Notes: a model not told the origin generated them from the letters alone. A DNA stretch of 64,000 nucleotides from Geotalea sp. SG265 (GCF_022808985.1 NZ_JAKZFT010000008.1:62001-126000); one strand, 5' to 3'; shown: positions 25,356-35,684, counted from the stretch's first letter. Made by a program: numbers and translations.

Positions 25356-27119
25356 TTAGTCGAAGCTGTCGGAAAAACGGGCAGCGATGACGCTTTTCAG
25401 ATAGGATTCCGCTTCCTGTGCGGTGGCGTAGGTCATGGCGCGGGCGGCAACCGCCTCTGCTTCCTTTCTGGTGCAGCGGCGAAGGATATTCTTCACCCGG
25501 GGAATGGAAACGGCATTCATGGAAAGCTCATCGAAACCGAGTCCAAGGAGTATGGGCAGGTATTCAGGGTCCCCTGCCATCTCGCCGCATATGCAGGCCT
25601 CGATTCCCGCACCGTGGGCGGCATCCACGACCATTTTCAGGGACCTGAGTACCGCCGGGTGCAACGGCTCGTATAGGGACGAAAGATGTTCATTGGTGCG
25701 GTCGATGGCCAGAGAATACTGGATGAGGTCGTTGGTGCCGACACTAAAAAAATCCACCTCCCGGGCCAGAAGGTCCGCAATGATCACCGCAGAAGGAATT
25801 TCGATCATGATGCCGACCAGAATATCTTCGTCGAAGGGGATGAATTCACTCCTCAGCTCCTGCTTGACCTCCTCGACGATGGCCTTTGCCCTTCTTACCT
25901 CGTCGATACCGGAAATCATGGGGAAAAAAACCCGTGTCTTGCCATGGGCGCTGGCCCTCAAAATGGCGCGCAGCTGCGTCCTGAAAGCCTGCGGCTGCAT
26001 GAGCGAAAGGCGGATTGCCCTGACCCCCAGAGCGGGATTCGCCTCATCCCCCAGGTTCAGATCGTTTAAAACCTTGTCCCCCCCCACGTCTAGCGTGCGG
26101 ATAGTCACCGGATTAGGGGCCATTTTCCTTATGATCTCGGCATAAGCGGCGAACTGCTCTTCCTCGTCAGGCAGATTATTCCGGTTGAAGAAAAGCATTT
26201 CGGTGCGATAGAGGCCAATTCCTTCAGCCCCATGCCGTCTTACGGAAGGGACCTCTTCCACGATCTCAACATTGGCCTTCAGACTCATGGCAAAGCCATC
26301 GAGAGTAACGGCAGGAAGATCCTTCAGCTTGAGCAGTTCGCGCTCGACATATTCGTAATGCTGCTTGCGGCGAAGATAATCCCGGAACGTGTCCTGGTCG
26401 GGGTTGAGAATGACGGTGCCGGTTGAACCGTCGATGATGATGGTAACATCCCCATCCACCATGCCGGTGATGCGCTCCATCCCCACAACGGCAGGTATCT
26501 CCATGGCGCGGGCGAGAATCGAGGTATGGGACGTTTTCCCCCCCATTTCGGTGATGAAACCAATGGCCTTGGTCTTGTCCATCTGGAGGATGTCCGATGG
26601 CGAGAGATCGTGAGCAACGACGATAACCTTGCCCTCCAGGCCCGTGAGCGGTTCGTGTCTTTGTCCGACCATGTTGCGCAAAATGCGCTCGACTACCGTC
26701 TCCACGTCGGCGCCCCGTTCACGCAGATATTCGTCCTCAATGCCGCTGAATAAACTCTTCAGCCGGTGCAGAGTTCTTTTGAGCGCCCCTTCCGCATTGA
26801 TGCCTTCCTTTTCAATCAGTGCCGATGTCTCTTCCACCAGCATGGCATCCTGGAGAAGGAGCAAATGGGTATCGATGTGGTGGATATGTTCATCACCACC
26901 GTTGGCCGATATGGTCTCCTTTACCCCCTCCAGTTCAATTCGGGCCATTTCCAGTGCCGTTTTCAGGCGATCCAGCTCAAAAGGAATCTCGTGCTCTTTT
27001 ACCGTTGTTTCCACGACGGCAACACGTGCCCTGTCGGCAATCTTTGCCTGACCTATGGCAATGCCAGCAGAGACGCCGATTCCCTTCAAAATCATGTTGT
27101 CAATCTTCGCCGAAACCAT
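25356..27119 (-). CDS. ptsI: PTS enzyme I (phosphoenolpyruvate-protein phosphotransferase)
   Basis: 587 residues, full length. The N-terminal HPr-binding and phosphohistidine domains hold the active-site H198 ([12 protein letters not shown]). The C-terminal PEP-binding barrel includes [12 protein letters not shown] and a late [11 protein letters not shown]. It takes phosphate from PEP and passes it to HPr. Its start overlaps the end of the HPr gene by 20 bases; an ATG at residue 9 would shorten it slightly. No sugar permease is encoded nearby, so it probably feeds a regulatory relay. Confidence 0.95.
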   Translation of the reverse strand: MVSAKIDNMILKGIGVSAGIAIGQAKIADRARVAVVETTVKEHEIPFELDRLKTALEMARIELEGVKETISANGGDEHIHHIDTHLLLLQDAMLVEETSALIEKEGINAEGALKRTLHRLKSLFSGIEDEYLRERGADVETVVERILRNMVGQRHEPLTGLEGKVIVVAHDLSPSDILQMDKTKAIGFITEMGGKTSHTSILARAMEIPAVVGMERITGMVDGDVTIIIDGSTGTVILNPDQDTFRDYLRRKQHYEYVERELLKLKDLPAVTLDGFAMSLKANVEIVEEVPSVRRHGAEGIGLYRTEMLFFNRNNLPDEEEQFAAYAEIIRKMAPNPVTIRTLDVGGDKVLNDLNLGDEANPALGVRAIRLSLMQPQAFRTQLRAILRASAHGKTRVFFPMISGIDEVRRAKAIVEEVKQELRSEFIPFDEDILVGIMIEIPSAVIIADLLAREVDFFSVGTNDLIQYSLAIDRTNEHLSSLYEPLHPAVLRSLKMVVDAAHGAGIEACICGEMAGDPEYLPILLGLGFDELSMNAVSIPRVKNILRRCTRKEAEAVAARAMTYATAQEAESYLKSVIAARFSDSFD

Positions 27120-27366
27120 TTCTTACGAGATCTCCGAGGGTCTCCATAGCCTCCCCCTCGTCACTGCCGTCAGCTCTGACGCGGATGACACTCCCTTTTG
27201 CCGCTGCCAGCATCATGATACCCATGATACTTTTGCCGTTGACTTCGATACCTTCCCTCTCAATCCTGATGTCCGACGCAAAGCGGCTGGCGGTCTTGAC
27301 GAAGAGCGCCGACGCCCTGGCATGGAGACCAAGCTTGTTGACAATGGTTAATTCCTGCTCGAGCAT
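27100..27366 (-). CDS. HPr phosphocarrier protein
   Basis: 88 residues. The relay histidine H15 (KLGLHARAS) and the regulatory serine S46 ([10 protein letters not shown]) are both present, so it can be phosphorylated by enzyme I and by HprK, which is encoded four genes upstream. In Gram-negative bacteria such HPr proteins act mainly in regulation through the nitrogen-type PTS. Confidence 0.95.
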   Translation of the reverse strand: MLEQELTIVNKLGLHARASALFVKTASRFASDIRIEREGIEVNGKSIMGIMMLAAAKGSVIRVRADGSDEGEAMETLGDLVRNGFGED

Positions 27367-27393
27367 GTTTGATGATCCCTCTTTCCGGTACCG

Positions 27394-27789
27394 CTACTTC
27401 TTCAGATACTCCCCGGCAACGGTAATACTCTCCAGGCCGCACTCCTTGAGTTTTTCGGCCAGCTCCGCAACACCCCATTTTTTTCGTTCTGTGGCAAACT
27501 TTATGACCATTGGCAGATTAACGCCGGTCAGGACCTCCACCTTGTTCTCCTCCAAAAATGAGAGACTGACATTGGAAGGAGTGCCGCCGAACATGTCGGT
27601 CATGATAATAACCCCTTTCCCCGATAGTTTGCCGATGGCACCCCTGATGTCGGCCATAATGCCGTCCACTTTGGCGTCGGCCTTGATACCGATGGTCTCT
27701 GCCATGTCAATCTTTCCCACTATCATTTCCGCAGCCGCAAGCAGCTCTTCTGCCAAGCCTGCATGGGTAACCAACAGTAATCCGATCAT
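27394..27789 (-). CDS. PTS EIIA component, mannose family
   Basis: 131 residues, a single EIIA(Man) domain. The phospho-accepting residue is H9 in LLLVTHAGLAEELL, and MTDMFGGTPSN is the family signature. No EIIB, EIIC or EIID gene accompanies it in the window, so it is likely a terminal acceptor in a regulatory relay, not part of a sugar transporter. It lies 5 bases after rapZ and 27 bases before the HPr gene. Confidence 0.92.
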   Translation of the reverse strand: MIGLLLVTHAGLAEELLAAAEMIVGKIDMAETIGIKADAKVDGIMADIRGAIGKLSGKGVIIMTDMFGGTPSNVSLSFLEENKVEVLTGVNLPMVIKFATERKKWGVAELAEKLKECGLESITVAGEYLKK

Positions 27790-27794
27790 GATTT

Positions 27795-28652
27795 TCAGCC
27801 CTTTTCCATATCCCGATGGGACGCTTTCAGGTTCAATTGTTGCCGCTTTAAAAACTCTTTGATCTCTTCGGTGATGACCACCGACCGGTGCCTGCCCCCG
27901 GTACAGCCGATGGAGATTGTAAGATACGATTTGCCTTCACGCCGGTAGCCGGGCAAAAGAAACTCCAGGAGGTTCTTGAATCGGGCCAGGAACTCACCGG
28001 TCTCCTCATGCTTCAGCACGTACTCCCTGACCTTGGGGTCGAGCCCCGAGTACTGCTTCAGCTCGGGAATGAAGTAGGGATTGGGAAGAAACCGCACATC
28101 CATGACCAGGTCAGATTCGAGTGGTATGCCGAATCGATAGCCGAAGGATTGCAGGTGTACGGTCATATCCCGCCCCCCTACCCCCCCTTTGACCAGGGTT
28201 ATGACGAGGTCTTTGAGCTGATGAACATTCAATTCCGAGGTATCGATGATCTGGGTGGCAAGGCTGCGCAGGCCTGCAAGCTGTTGCCGCTCGAAGCGAA
28301 TCCCCTCCGGGACGGAACCGCTATCGCTGGCAGGATGGCGTCTTCTCGTCTCGGAAAAGCGCCTGATGAGGACTTCGTCTGTGGCATCGAAAAAAAGGAT
28401 ATCGACCAGGTGCCCTGCTTCAGTTATCTCCTGGAAAACCTTCTCAAAGCCCTTGTTGAAGTCTCTGCCGCGGATATCCATCACCAGTGCCACATCCCGA
28501 ATACGTTCCTTGGCATTGTCCACCAAGTCGACAAAGGTGGGGAAAAGAGCCACGGGGAGGTTGTCCTGGCAGAAAAAGCCCTCGTCTTCCAGGGCACGGA
28601 CAGCCGTCGATTTACCGGAACCAGAAAGCCCGGTAATGATGAGAATGCGCAT
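27795..28652 (-). CDS. rapZ: RNase adapter / nucleotide-binding protein RapZ
   Basis: 285 residues from the ATG at 28652 (GAGGTGG upstream). Upstream in-frame sequence belongs to hprK in another frame. Walker A is GLSGSGKS (8-15). The C-terminal domain has the family signature SIGCTGGRHRSV. In enterics RapZ binds small RNAs and controls GlmS; here its place among PTS genes is conserved, but the target is unknown. One base separates it from hprK. Confidence 0.92.
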   Translation of the reverse strand: MRILIITGLSGSGKSTAVRALEDEGFFCQDNLPVALFPTFVDLVDNAKERIRDVALVMDIRGRDFNKGFEKVFQEITEAGHLVDILFFDATDEVLIRRFSETRRRHPASDSGSVPEGIRFERQQLAGLRSLATQIIDTSELNVHQLKDLVITLVKGGVGGRDMTVHLQSFGYRFGIPLESDLVMDVRFLPNPYFIPELKQYSGLDPKVREYVLKHEETGEFLARFKNLLEFLLPGYRREGKSYLTISIGCTGGRHRSVVITEEIKEFLKRQQLNLKASHRDMEKG

Positions 28653-28653
28653 C

Positions 28654-29613
28654 TTATTCCACCTCGTTGCCCAACGGTCTGACATCCATGCGGGCAAGGA
28701 GCTTTTCGTGGAAATCCCTGGCGGAATAATAGCCCATACCCTTAAGGAGGAAATTTCTGGCTGCCACTTCAATGATGGAGGTAAGGTTCCTTCCGGGACG
28801 GACCGGTATCATCAGGTGGGGGAGTTCGACCCCCAGAATGGTATACACACGGTCGTCGATTCCCAAGCGGTCGTATTCCTGTTCGGGGTCCCAATCGACC
28901 AGCTCCAGCACCATGTCGATGATCTTCTTCTCCCGGATGGAGGAAACACCATAGAGGTCTTTGATGTTGATGATGCCCAATCCCCTGATTTCCATGTGAT
29001 ACTGGATCGTTTCCGCAGCCTGGCCGACCAGGGCAGCCGGCATCTTCTTTTTCACATGGATGATATCATCCGCCACCAGCCGATGTCCACGGATGACCAG
29101 GTCCAGTGCGCATTCGCTCTTGCCGATGCCGCTTTTACCCAAAAGGAGGACCCCCACCCCGAGGACATCCACCAGGACTCCGTGGATGTGGGTGGTCGGT
29201 AAAAGGGTTTCCTCGAGAAATTTGGTAATCAGCGAAATAAACGTCGAAGACTGGTGGGGCGTTCCCAGCAACGGAATGCCGGCATCCTCGGCTGCCTTTT
29301 TAAGAAATCCGGGGGGGTTGAGCCCCTTGGTGACAATAAAAGAGGAAATGGGAAAGGTGCACAGCTTTTCGATGTAGAGGACGGCTGACTCCTCAGGAAT
29401 CTGCCTCAGATATGATATTTCCGTATTGCCCAAGACCTGGAGGCGGTCCGGGTGGAGATGTTCGGTATATCCGGTCAGAGCCAGACCTGGTTTTTGTATC
29501 CTCGAACTATACAGCCTGTGGGAAAGACCTTTTTCACCCGCAAAGAGCTTCAGATCCAGACCGTAAACCTTGTCATCAAGAAGGTCTTTAATGGAAAGGC
29601 TGATGGTGTTCAA
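28654..29613 (-). CDS. hprK: HPr kinase/phosphorylase
   Basis: 319 residues. A receptor-like N-terminal domain (about 1-130) precedes the kinase domain with Walker A LGKSGIGKSE (158-167) and the HprK signature GHRLVADDIIHVKK, EIRGLGIINIKDLYG. It phosphorylates and dephosphorylates the regulatory serine of HPr. Its start overlaps the end of ptsN by four bases. Confidence 0.95.
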   Translation of the reverse strand: MNTISLSIKDLLDDKVYGLDLKLFAGEKGLSHRLYSSRIQKPGLALTGYTEHLHPDRLQVLGNTEISYLRQIPEESAVLYIEKLCTFPISSFIVTKGLNPPGFLKKAAEDAGIPLLGTPHQSSTFISLITKFLEETLLPTTHIHGVLVDVLGVGVLLLGKSGIGKSECALDLVIRGHRLVADDIIHVKKKMPAALVGQAAETIQYHMEIRGLGIINIKDLYGVSSIREKKIIDMVLELVDWDPEQEYDRLGIDDRVYTILGVELPHLMIPVRPGRNLTSIIEVAARNFLLKGMGYYSARDFHEKLLARMDVRPLGNEVE

Positions 29614-30080
29614 TAGCTGCTATCCTGTTCCTTGATTACATTATAGACTGCGGCTGCGTCCGGTGCATCAAGCAGCTTCCTGCGGGTGGTCGGATCTTTG
29701 AGGATTCGGGAAATACGGGCCAGCATTTTCAAATGTTCGCCCACAGCCTGATCTGGAGCGACAAGAAGAAAAAAGAGCTGCGCCGGCCTTCCATCGAGCG
29801 AGTTGAAATCGACACCGGGAAGGCTGCGACCGAAGACCAGCATCAGCTCCTTTGCGTTTTTTACCTTACCGTGAGGAATGGCAACACCGTCTCCGATACC
29901 GGTGCTGCCAAGCCTTTCACGTTCAAGCAGAATTTTCAGCAAGTCCGCCAGGCTGATTTCGGGCTGCCGCAAGGCGACTCGTGCCGCCAGTTCCGCCAAG
30001 GCTTCTTCCTTTGTACCAGAGACGAGATCGGGAATAATGTCTTCAGGTGAAAGGAATCTTGTTATGGTGATCCTCCCCAC
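29610..30080 (-). CDS. ptsN: PTS EIIA-Ntr regulatory protein
   Basis: 156 residues of the fructose/mannitol EIIA fold. The phospho-accepting histidine is H70 in GVAIPHGKV. EIIA-Ntr proteins control potassium transport, stress and sigma-54-linked functions through protein contacts. It sits next to hpf and rpoN, the classic arrangement. Confidence 0.93.
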   Translation of the reverse strand: MGRITITRFLSPEDIIPDLVSGTKEEALAELAARVALRQPEISLADLLKILLERERLGSTGIGDGVAIPHGKVKNAKELMLVFGRSLPGVDFNSLDGRPAQLFFLLVAPDQAVGEHLKMLARISRILKDPTTRRKLLDAPDAAAVYNVIKEQDSSY

Positions 30081-30088
30081 AGTGGCGG

Positions 30089-30634
30089 CTACTCTTTGTT
30101 CGGTTCAATCAGGCCGTAGTTGCCATCCTTGCGACGATAGATCACGTTGATGTTTTCCGTAGCCGCTTCCGTATAGACCAGGAAATCCTTGTGCAGCAGA
30201 TCCATCTGCATGACCGCTTCTTCCACTGACATGGGCTTCAAGGAAAAGGTCTTGGTCCTGATGATGACCGGTTCCTTCTGCTGTTCGATGCTTTCGGCCT
30301 CGACAATGCTTTTCTGGACGATCCTTTCACGGGTGTCGGTGGAAGGCTTATGGGCCTTGATCCGCTCCTTGTAGCGGCGCAGCTGACGCTCGATTTTGTC
30401 CACAACTGCATCGATGGCCGCATACATGTCGTTTGTTTCCTCGGCAGCCTTGATGGTAATACCCTTGGCAGTAATGGTCACGTCTGCAGAGTGACGGATC
30501 TTTTCAACGGTAAGGAATACCTGGGCCACTATGGGCTCGTCGATATATTTTTTTACCCTTTCCAGTTTTTCTTCTGTGTAGCTTTTCAGGGCGTCGCTCG
30601 GGTCCATATGCCTGAATGTCGTGGTGATCTGCAT
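30089..30634 (-). CDS. hpf: Ribosome hibernation-promoting factor, long form
   Basis: 181 residues from the ATG at 30634, which has CAGGAGGT upstream; the frame is open to 30697 but unlike the family. The N-terminal sigma-54-modulation/RaiA domain (about 1-100, RHMDPSDALKSYTEEKLER) and the C-terminal dimerisation domain (about 125-181, KPMSVEEAVMQMDLL) make it a long HPF that can form 100S ribosomes alone. Confidence 0.93.
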   Translation of the reverse strand: MQITTTFRHMDPSDALKSYTEEKLERVKKYIDEPIVAQVFLTVEKIRHSADVTITAKGITIKAAEETNDMYAAIDAVVDKIERQLRRYKERIKAHKPSTDTRERIVQKSIVEAESIEQQKEPVIIRTKTFSLKPMSVEEAVMQMDLLHKDFLVYTEAATENINVIYRRKDGNYGLIEPNKE

Positions 30635-30709
30635 AAAAGTTACCTCCTGTCGTTTATTATAAGCAAACGCCGGTCTCTGCAATCCGGACATCTGCAATCG
30701 GCCACGAAG

Positions 30710-32158
30710 CTAAAAATGTTTTTTTCTTTCGGACGATGAGCCGATACGCAACATCTCCCTGTATTTCGTAACGGTACGCCTGGCAATGTTTATGTTATGG
30801 GCAGCCAGAAGCTCGGCAAGGCGCTGGTCGCTGTAAGGCTTTCGCTGGTCCTCCGCGTCCACGATCTCTTTGATCTTGTTCTTGACGCTTTCCGAAGCGA
30901 TGAAGTCACCTTCATTGGTGGAAATGCCACTGTTGAAGAAATATTTCAGCTCGTAAAGCCCTTGGGGCGTTTGCATATACTTATTGGTCGTCACCCGGCT
31001 GATGGTGGATTCATGCATGCCGATATCCTCGGCAATATCCCGCAACACCAATGGCCGCAGGTATTCGATGCCCTTGTCGAGAAAATCCCTTTGGAATTTC
31101 ACAAGGCTCTTAGCCACCTTGTACACAGTGCGTTGCCGCTGCTGAATGCTTTTGATCAGCCATAATGCGGAGCGCATCTTATCGTTGATGTAGGCTTCTG
31201 CCTTGGCGTCTGCGTTTACCCCGGCCTTTTCTTCAGTATTGTAGTAAAGCGGGTTGATGCGCAGATTTGGCAGACCTTCGTCGTTCAGCACAACGACATA
31301 TTCTTCCCCGATCTTGTAAACGAAAATGTCGGCCGAGATATACTGGACATCATCCTGGCCGAATAGGCGGCCCGGCTTCGGGTCAAGACCGGCGATTATC
31401 CGGGTTGCCGCGAGAATATCGTTGACCTCGACCCCCAGTGCCCTTGCCGCCTGCTTATATTTGCGCGCCTCAAGATCCTTGAGGTGGTAGGTCAAGAGAG
31501 ACTCCACCAAGCTTCCCCCAATACCCAGAGCTTTGACCTGAAGGAGAAGACATTCCCCCAGATCACGGGCAGCAACACCGGCAGGATCGAATTCCTGAAT
31601 CCGCTTCAGCGCCCCTTCCACAGTGGATTCGTCGGTGCCGCAGACGGCGGCCACCTCACCAATGGAAGCACGGAAGTAGCCGTCCTCATCTATGTTACCG
31701 ATTATTTCAGTGCCTATCTGCATCTCCTCATCCGTAAGCCTGGTCAGGCTCAGCTGCCACATGAGGTGATCGAACAAGGTGCTTTTCTTTGTCAGCAGGT
31801 TTTCGAACGAGGGGCGTTCCTCGTCGTCATAATACTGTTCGCCCGCACTATAATTATAACCGTCCAGATAGGATTCCCAGTCCATCTCCTTGGTTTCCTC
31901 GCCGGCGGTTACTTCCTGAAATTCGCTGACGGGCGCCTCTGGCTCCGGTTCCTTCTCATTCAGTTCGAGCTGCTCAACCTCCTTGGTTTCTTCAGCCTCA
32001 GCTATTTCATCCAGAAGCGGGTTTTCCTCAAGTTCCTGGCGGACCACGTCCTGCAGCTCAAGCCGGGACAGCTGGAGGAGTTTTATTGCCTGCTGCAGCT
32101 GGGGAGTCATAACCAGTTGCTGGCTCAATTTCATCTGTTGGCGCATCTCAATGGCCAT
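30710..32158 (-). CDS. rpoN: RNA polymerase sigma-54 factor
   Basis: 482 residues. Region I is glutamine- and leucine-rich (MRQQMKLSQQLVMTPQLQQA), followed by an acidic region II (about 60-105), the core-binding domain and the C-terminal RpoN box (ARRTVTKYRE). It directs transcription from -24/-12 promoters with enhancer-binding proteins. It follows lptB and precedes hpf and ptsN. Confidence 0.96.
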   Translation of the reverse strand: MAIEMRQQMKLSQQLVMTPQLQQAIKLLQLSRLELQDVVRQELEENPLLDEIAEAEETKEVEQLELNEKEPEPEAPVSEFQEVTAGEETKEMDWESYLDGYNYSAGEQYYDDEERPSFENLLTKKSTLFDHLMWQLSLTRLTDEEMQIGTEIIGNIDEDGYFRASIGEVAAVCGTDESTVEGALKRIQEFDPAGVAARDLGECLLLQVKALGIGGSLVESLLTYHLKDLEARKYKQAARALGVEVNDILAATRIIAGLDPKPGRLFGQDDVQYISADIFVYKIGEEYVVVLNDEGLPNLRINPLYYNTEEKAGVNADAKAEAYINDKMRSALWLIKSIQQRQRTVYKVAKSLVKFQRDFLDKGIEYLRPLVLRDIAEDIGMHESTISRVTTNKYMQTPQGLYELKYFFNSGISTNEGDFIASESVKNKIKEIVDAEDQRKPYSDQRLAELLAAHNINIARRTVTKYREMLRIGSSSERKKHF

Positions 32159-32226
32159 AACTATTTACACCTTTGCACTGATGGAGTGCTGCTTTTGAAA
32201 TGTCCACTGTCAGAACGGCACCAGGC

Positions 32227-32967
32227 CTAAAGCCTGAATTTGTCACCTAGGTAGAATTCGCGGGCTTTCTTGCTCTCGGCGATGTGAATCGGGTCGCCGT
32301 ATTCCAGCACCTCGCCCGCATTCAGGATGTATGCCTTGTCGCAAACGCCGAGGGTTTCGCGCACATTGTGATCGGAGATGAGAACACCCAGTCCTTTGGA
32401 CTTGAGCACAGTAATGATGTTCTGTATGTCGATCACGGCAATGGGATCGATTCCGGCAAAAGGTTCATCAAGCAGGATGAATCCCGGTTCAGTGGCCAGC
32501 GCCCTGGCTATTTCCACCCTGCGACGCTCGCCGCCGGAGAGGGCGAACCCCTTGCTCCTGGCGATATGGGTAATACGGAATTCCGAGAGCAGTTCGTCAG
32601 CTCTCGCCCGGCACTGGTTTTGGGTCAATTTCATCGTTTCCAGTACAGCGAGTAAGTTTTCTTCGACTGTCAGCTTGCGGAAGACTGATGGCTCCTGGGG
32701 AAGATAGCTGATCCCCTTGCGAGCCCTCAGATACATTGGCTCTTCAGTGATATCCTCGCCGTTCAGGAAAACCTTTCCGCCATCGGGACGGCAGAGACCC
32801 ACCATCATATAGAAGGTGGTCGTTTTCCCGGCGCCGTTCGGCCCCAGAAGGCCGATCACTTCTCCGGAAGCAACCTGAAGATCGACTCCATTGACAACAG
32901 TGCGGCCGCTGAAGCTTTTTTTCAGGTCCCTGCTATTGAGGATATTCTCAGGGTTTTGGGTTGCCAT
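32227..32967 (-). CDS. lptB: LPS export ABC transporter ATPase
   Basis: 246 residues. Walker A GPNGAGKTT (42-50), signature LSGGERRR and Walker B FILLDEPFAG are intact. It powers extraction of LPS from the inner membrane with LptF/LptG (not in window). Its start lies inside the end of lptA (20-base overlap). Confidence 0.95.
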   Translation of the reverse strand: MATQNPENILNSRDLKKSFSGRTVVNGVDLQVASGEVIGLLGPNGAGKTTTFYMMVGLCRPDGGKVFLNGEDITEEPMYLRARKGISYLPQEPSVFRKLTVEENLLAVLETMKLTQNQCRARADELLSEFRITHIARSKGFALSGGERRRVEIARALATEPGFILLDEPFAGIDPIAVIDIQNIITVLKSKGLGVLISDHNVRETLGVCDKAYILNAGEVLEYGDPIHIAESKKAREFYLGDKFRL

Positions 32968-33466
32968 CTTTCCCTTTGCCCCTGGGATGGATCTCGGCTT
33001 CTACCCGTCCTTCCGCACCATCGCCACCACCGGTGACAACACTTCTCTGTTCTTCCACGAAATAGGTAATGACCCTGCCGGAGACGACATTGTTGCCCTG
33101 ATAGACTTTCGGGGATCCGTCGAAAACAATCTTGCCCGCCTTGTTGTCATACACGGCATGCCCTGCAGCAGCCTGCCGGTCCCCCTGGATAACCCGGACA
33201 TTGCCGCTCGCCTCTACGGCGTCCACATCCCGTTCTTTTTCCGAATATTTGATGACCAGCCTGTCGGCATAAATGGTCATGTCCCCCTGTCGGGCCGCGA
33301 CCTTGCCGACAAAGGTGGCTGTCCTACCAGCAGTATCGGTAAAAAGCTCGTTGGACTTTATTTTTATAGGCTGATTGCTTTTCAGCCCATCCGAGACACC
33401 GGCTGCAATAACGGTAGCCGCAAAGAGCGGCACTATTGCAGATGCGAAAGAAATTTTACCGATCAC
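32948..33466 (-). CDS. lptA: LPS transport periplasmic bridge protein
   Basis: 172 residues with a signal peptide (about 1-22). The OstA/LptA beta-jellyroll pattern is clear (IKIKSNELFTD, ATFVGKVAARQGDMTIYADRL, VEASGNVRVIQGDRQAAAGHAVYD). It bridges LptC and LptD in LPS export. The GTG start overlaps the lptC stop by four bases (GTGA). The C-terminal tail is charged and rich in glycine and lysine. Confidence 0.92.
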   Translation of the reverse strand: MIGKISFASAIVPLFAATVIAAGVSDGLKSNQPIKIKSNELFTDTAGRTATFVGKVAARQGDMTIYADRLVIKYSEKERDVDAVEASGNVRVIQGDRQAAAGHAVYDNKAGKIVFDGSPKVYQGNNVVSGRVITYFVEEQRSVVTGGGDGAEGRVEAEIHPRGKGKDGNPKP

Positions 33467-34038
33467 TTGCCGTGCCCACTTTTTATGTCTGCCGATACAT
33501 CCTTCATTATCTTCAGATCCCGTGTTGCGACATTCAGCTCCATGCCGACGCCACTTAAATCGATTCTGCCGTCGATGAACCTTACTGGATCGTTTGTCCT
33601 GATAAGGGCTCTATCGGCAAGATAGCATGCTCTTTCCGATGAAAAGTGCATGCCCGAATCGCTTGTGGCTACAACATTTCCTGAAAGATGCACATCCTTG
33701 GTTTCACTGTTGTAATCTGCCTGATCGGCAGTAAGGGTAACACTCCCTACCCCGGCTTCCGCAGCCAGGACCAAGCGAACTGCTTTGAGGCGAAAGGCTT
33801 CCTTTTTTCTATCGAAAAGGGCCTGAGCAGCAAACAGATCCCACTTTTTGGCCCCATTTTTCACTTCGCTGTAGTGTACATTCTGCAGCGCCATTTCCAC
33901 ATTACGGGGCAGGGGCTCCAGCTTGCGAGGCTGCGAGTTTCGCTGCTCGACCTTCAGCATGACGGTAACAATCAGGGAAACACCAGCCAGAACGATGGCA
34001 GTGGCAAGAAAAAGCCTGATTTTCTTCTGTCTCGACAT
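33463..34038 (-). CDS. lptC: LPS export complex protein LptC
   Basis: 191 residues with one N-terminal membrane anchor (about 8-28) and an LptC/OstA-type periplasmic domain (about 45-185). It receives LPS from LptB2FG and passes it to LptA. First of the lptC-lptA-lptB run; 132 bases separate it from kdsC upstream, which may hold a secondary promoter. Confidence 0.9.
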   Translation of the reverse strand: MSRQKKIRLFLATAIVLAGVSLIVTVMLKVEQRNSQPRKLEPLPRNVEMALQNVHYSEVKNGAKKWDLFAAQALFDRKKEAFRLKAVRLVLAAEAGVGSVTLTADQADYNSETKDVHLSGNVVATSDSGMHFSSERACYLADRALIRTNDPVRFIDGRIDLSGVGMELNVATRDLKIMKDVSADIKSGHGK

Positions 34039-34170
34039 AATTCACCGGAAGTATAGCATCATAAAAAATAGCTGTAAAGCGCTTTGTGGCGGGCGATTAT
34101 AATTTGGCATGGAGATTGAAAAAGGAGGAAAAAATCGGGAAGTGGTCAAGACAAAAAAACTGGGGCAGGA

Positions 34171-34704
34171 TTATTTGTAGTAGCGCTCGGTAATTTCATC
34201 CCATACCCCCTGCTCTTTGAGGAGAAGGTCGCACACCTCGCGGACGGCACCCCATCCTCCACGGTTTTGGGTTACGAAATGGGCGTGTGGAATAACCTCG
34301 GCCACGGCATCTGCTGGGGCAGCAGCAAAGCCGGCACGCCTCATTACCGGGATATCGATCACGTCGTCTCCGACAAAGGCAACTTGGGCATGGTCGAGGC
34401 CGGTGGTCTCCAAAATCTTCAGGTACGGTGTCAGCTTGTCCAGGCACTTCTGGTAAACGATGCCGATCCCCAGCTCCGCCGCGCGGTTGACAACAACCTT
34501 CGATTCGCGGCCGGAAATGATCCCCACCTCCACCCCTGCCCTCTGCACCATTTTGATACCGTGACCGTCCTTGACGTTGAAGAATTTGCTTTCGATACCG
34601 TTGGAGTCAAAAATGATGCGGCCGTCGGTCATAACCCCATCCACATCGAGAAGGAGCAGCCTGATATTTTTCAGCCGGTCGGTCAAAGAGAGCGGTTCTA
34701 CCAT
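34171..34704 (-). CDS. kdsC: 3-deoxy-D-manno-octulosonate 8-phosphate phosphatase
   Basis: 177 residues of the cap-less C0 HAD type. The nucleophile and acid aspartates are D20 and D22 in LLLLDVDGVMTDG; VAFVGDDVIDIPVM holds the magnesium-site aspartates. It removes phosphate from Kdo-8-phosphate. It lies in pathway order after kdsD. Confidence 0.94.
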   Translation of the reverse strand: MVEPLSLTDRLKNIRLLLLDVDGVMTDGRIIFDSNGIESKFFNVKDGHGIKMVQRAGVEVGIISGRESKVVVNRAAELGIGIVYQKCLDKLTPYLKILETTGLDHAQVAFVGDDVIDIPVMRRAGFAAAPADAVAEVIPHAHFVTQNRGGWGAVREVCDLLLKEQGVWDEITERYYK

Positions 34705-34718
34705 GAATAGGGATCCTT

Positions 34719-35684
34719 CTAGGCGATGCCTGCCTTCAGCAGGTCGTGAAGATGAACGATCCCCACAGGGGTCGCACCATTGTGTTCGAAAACGAAGAGT
34801 GAGGTGATGGAAAACTGCTCCATCTGCTGGAGCGCCTTGGCAGCAAGTTCCGAGCGCTTTATGCGTTTTGGGTTTTTGGACATGAGCTGCTCCACGGGGA
34901 GATTAATGATATCCAGCCCCTTTTCCAGAGCCCGCCGCAAGTCACCGTCGGTAATAACGCCGGTCAAGACACCGGAACCGCCAACAACGCCGGTAATGCC
35001 AAGCCCCTTTGAAGTGATGACGAACAGCGCCTCACGCATCAGGGTCCCCACCGGTACCAGGGGAACCGCGTCCCCCTGATGCATGATGTCTTCCACCTTC
35101 AGAATCAATTTTTTCCCCAGCGCTCCGCCCGGATGAAAAAGGGCAAAATCTTCCGCCTTGAACCCCCGCTCCAGCAGGAGCGCCACAGCAAGAGCGTCAC
35201 CCATGGCGAGCGTGGCGGTTGTGGAAGCGGTAGGTGCCAGGCCCAGTGGACACGCTTCCTCTTTTACGGAAATATCGAGAAAAACATCCCCGGATTTGGC
35301 AAGGCTCGATGTTGGATTGCCGGTCATGGCCACAATATCCGCGCCGATGCGTTTGATGATGGGCAGGATACGCACCACCTCTTCAGTTTCGCCGCTGTTT
35401 GAAATGGCTATGACCACATCCCCCTTGATGATCATCCCCAGATCGCCATGGATACCCTCCGCCGGATGCAGAAAAAAGGCCGGTGTGCCCGTGGAGGCCA
35501 GGGTGGAGGCGATCTTCTGACCGATAAGCCCCGACTTGCCCATACCGGTAACTACGACCCTGCCGCGGGAAAAACGAATCAGATTCACCGCTTTTTCAAA
35601 ATCGCCGTTTATATTATCGGCCAGCGCCAGCAGCGCTTCGGCCTCAATGCGAAAGACATTTCTTGCTGCTTCCAGAATACTCAT
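34719..35684 (-). CDS. kdsD: Arabinose-5-phosphate isomerase (KdsD/KpsF)
   Basis: 321 residues. A SIS sugar-isomerase domain (about 35-170, VTGMGKSGLIGQKIASTLASTG) is followed by two CBS domains (about 205-320). It makes arabinose 5-phosphate from ribulose 5-phosphate, the first Kdo-specific step. It sits 27 bases after kdsA. Confidence 0.94.
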   Translation of the reverse strand: MSILEAARNVFRIEAEALLALADNINGDFEKAVNLIRFSRGRVVVTGMGKSGLIGQKIASTLASTGTPAFFLHPAEGIHGDLGMIIKGDVVIAISNSGETEEVVRILPIIKRIGADIVAMTGNPTSSLAKSGDVFLDISVKEEACPLGLAPTASTTATLAMGDALAVALLLERGFKAEDFALFHPGGALGKKLILKVEDIMHQGDAVPLVPVGTLMREALFVITSKGLGITGVVGGSGVLTGVITDGDLRRALEKGLDIINLPVEQLMSKNPKRIKRSELAAKALQQMEQFSITSLFVFEHNGATPVGIVHLHDLLKAGIA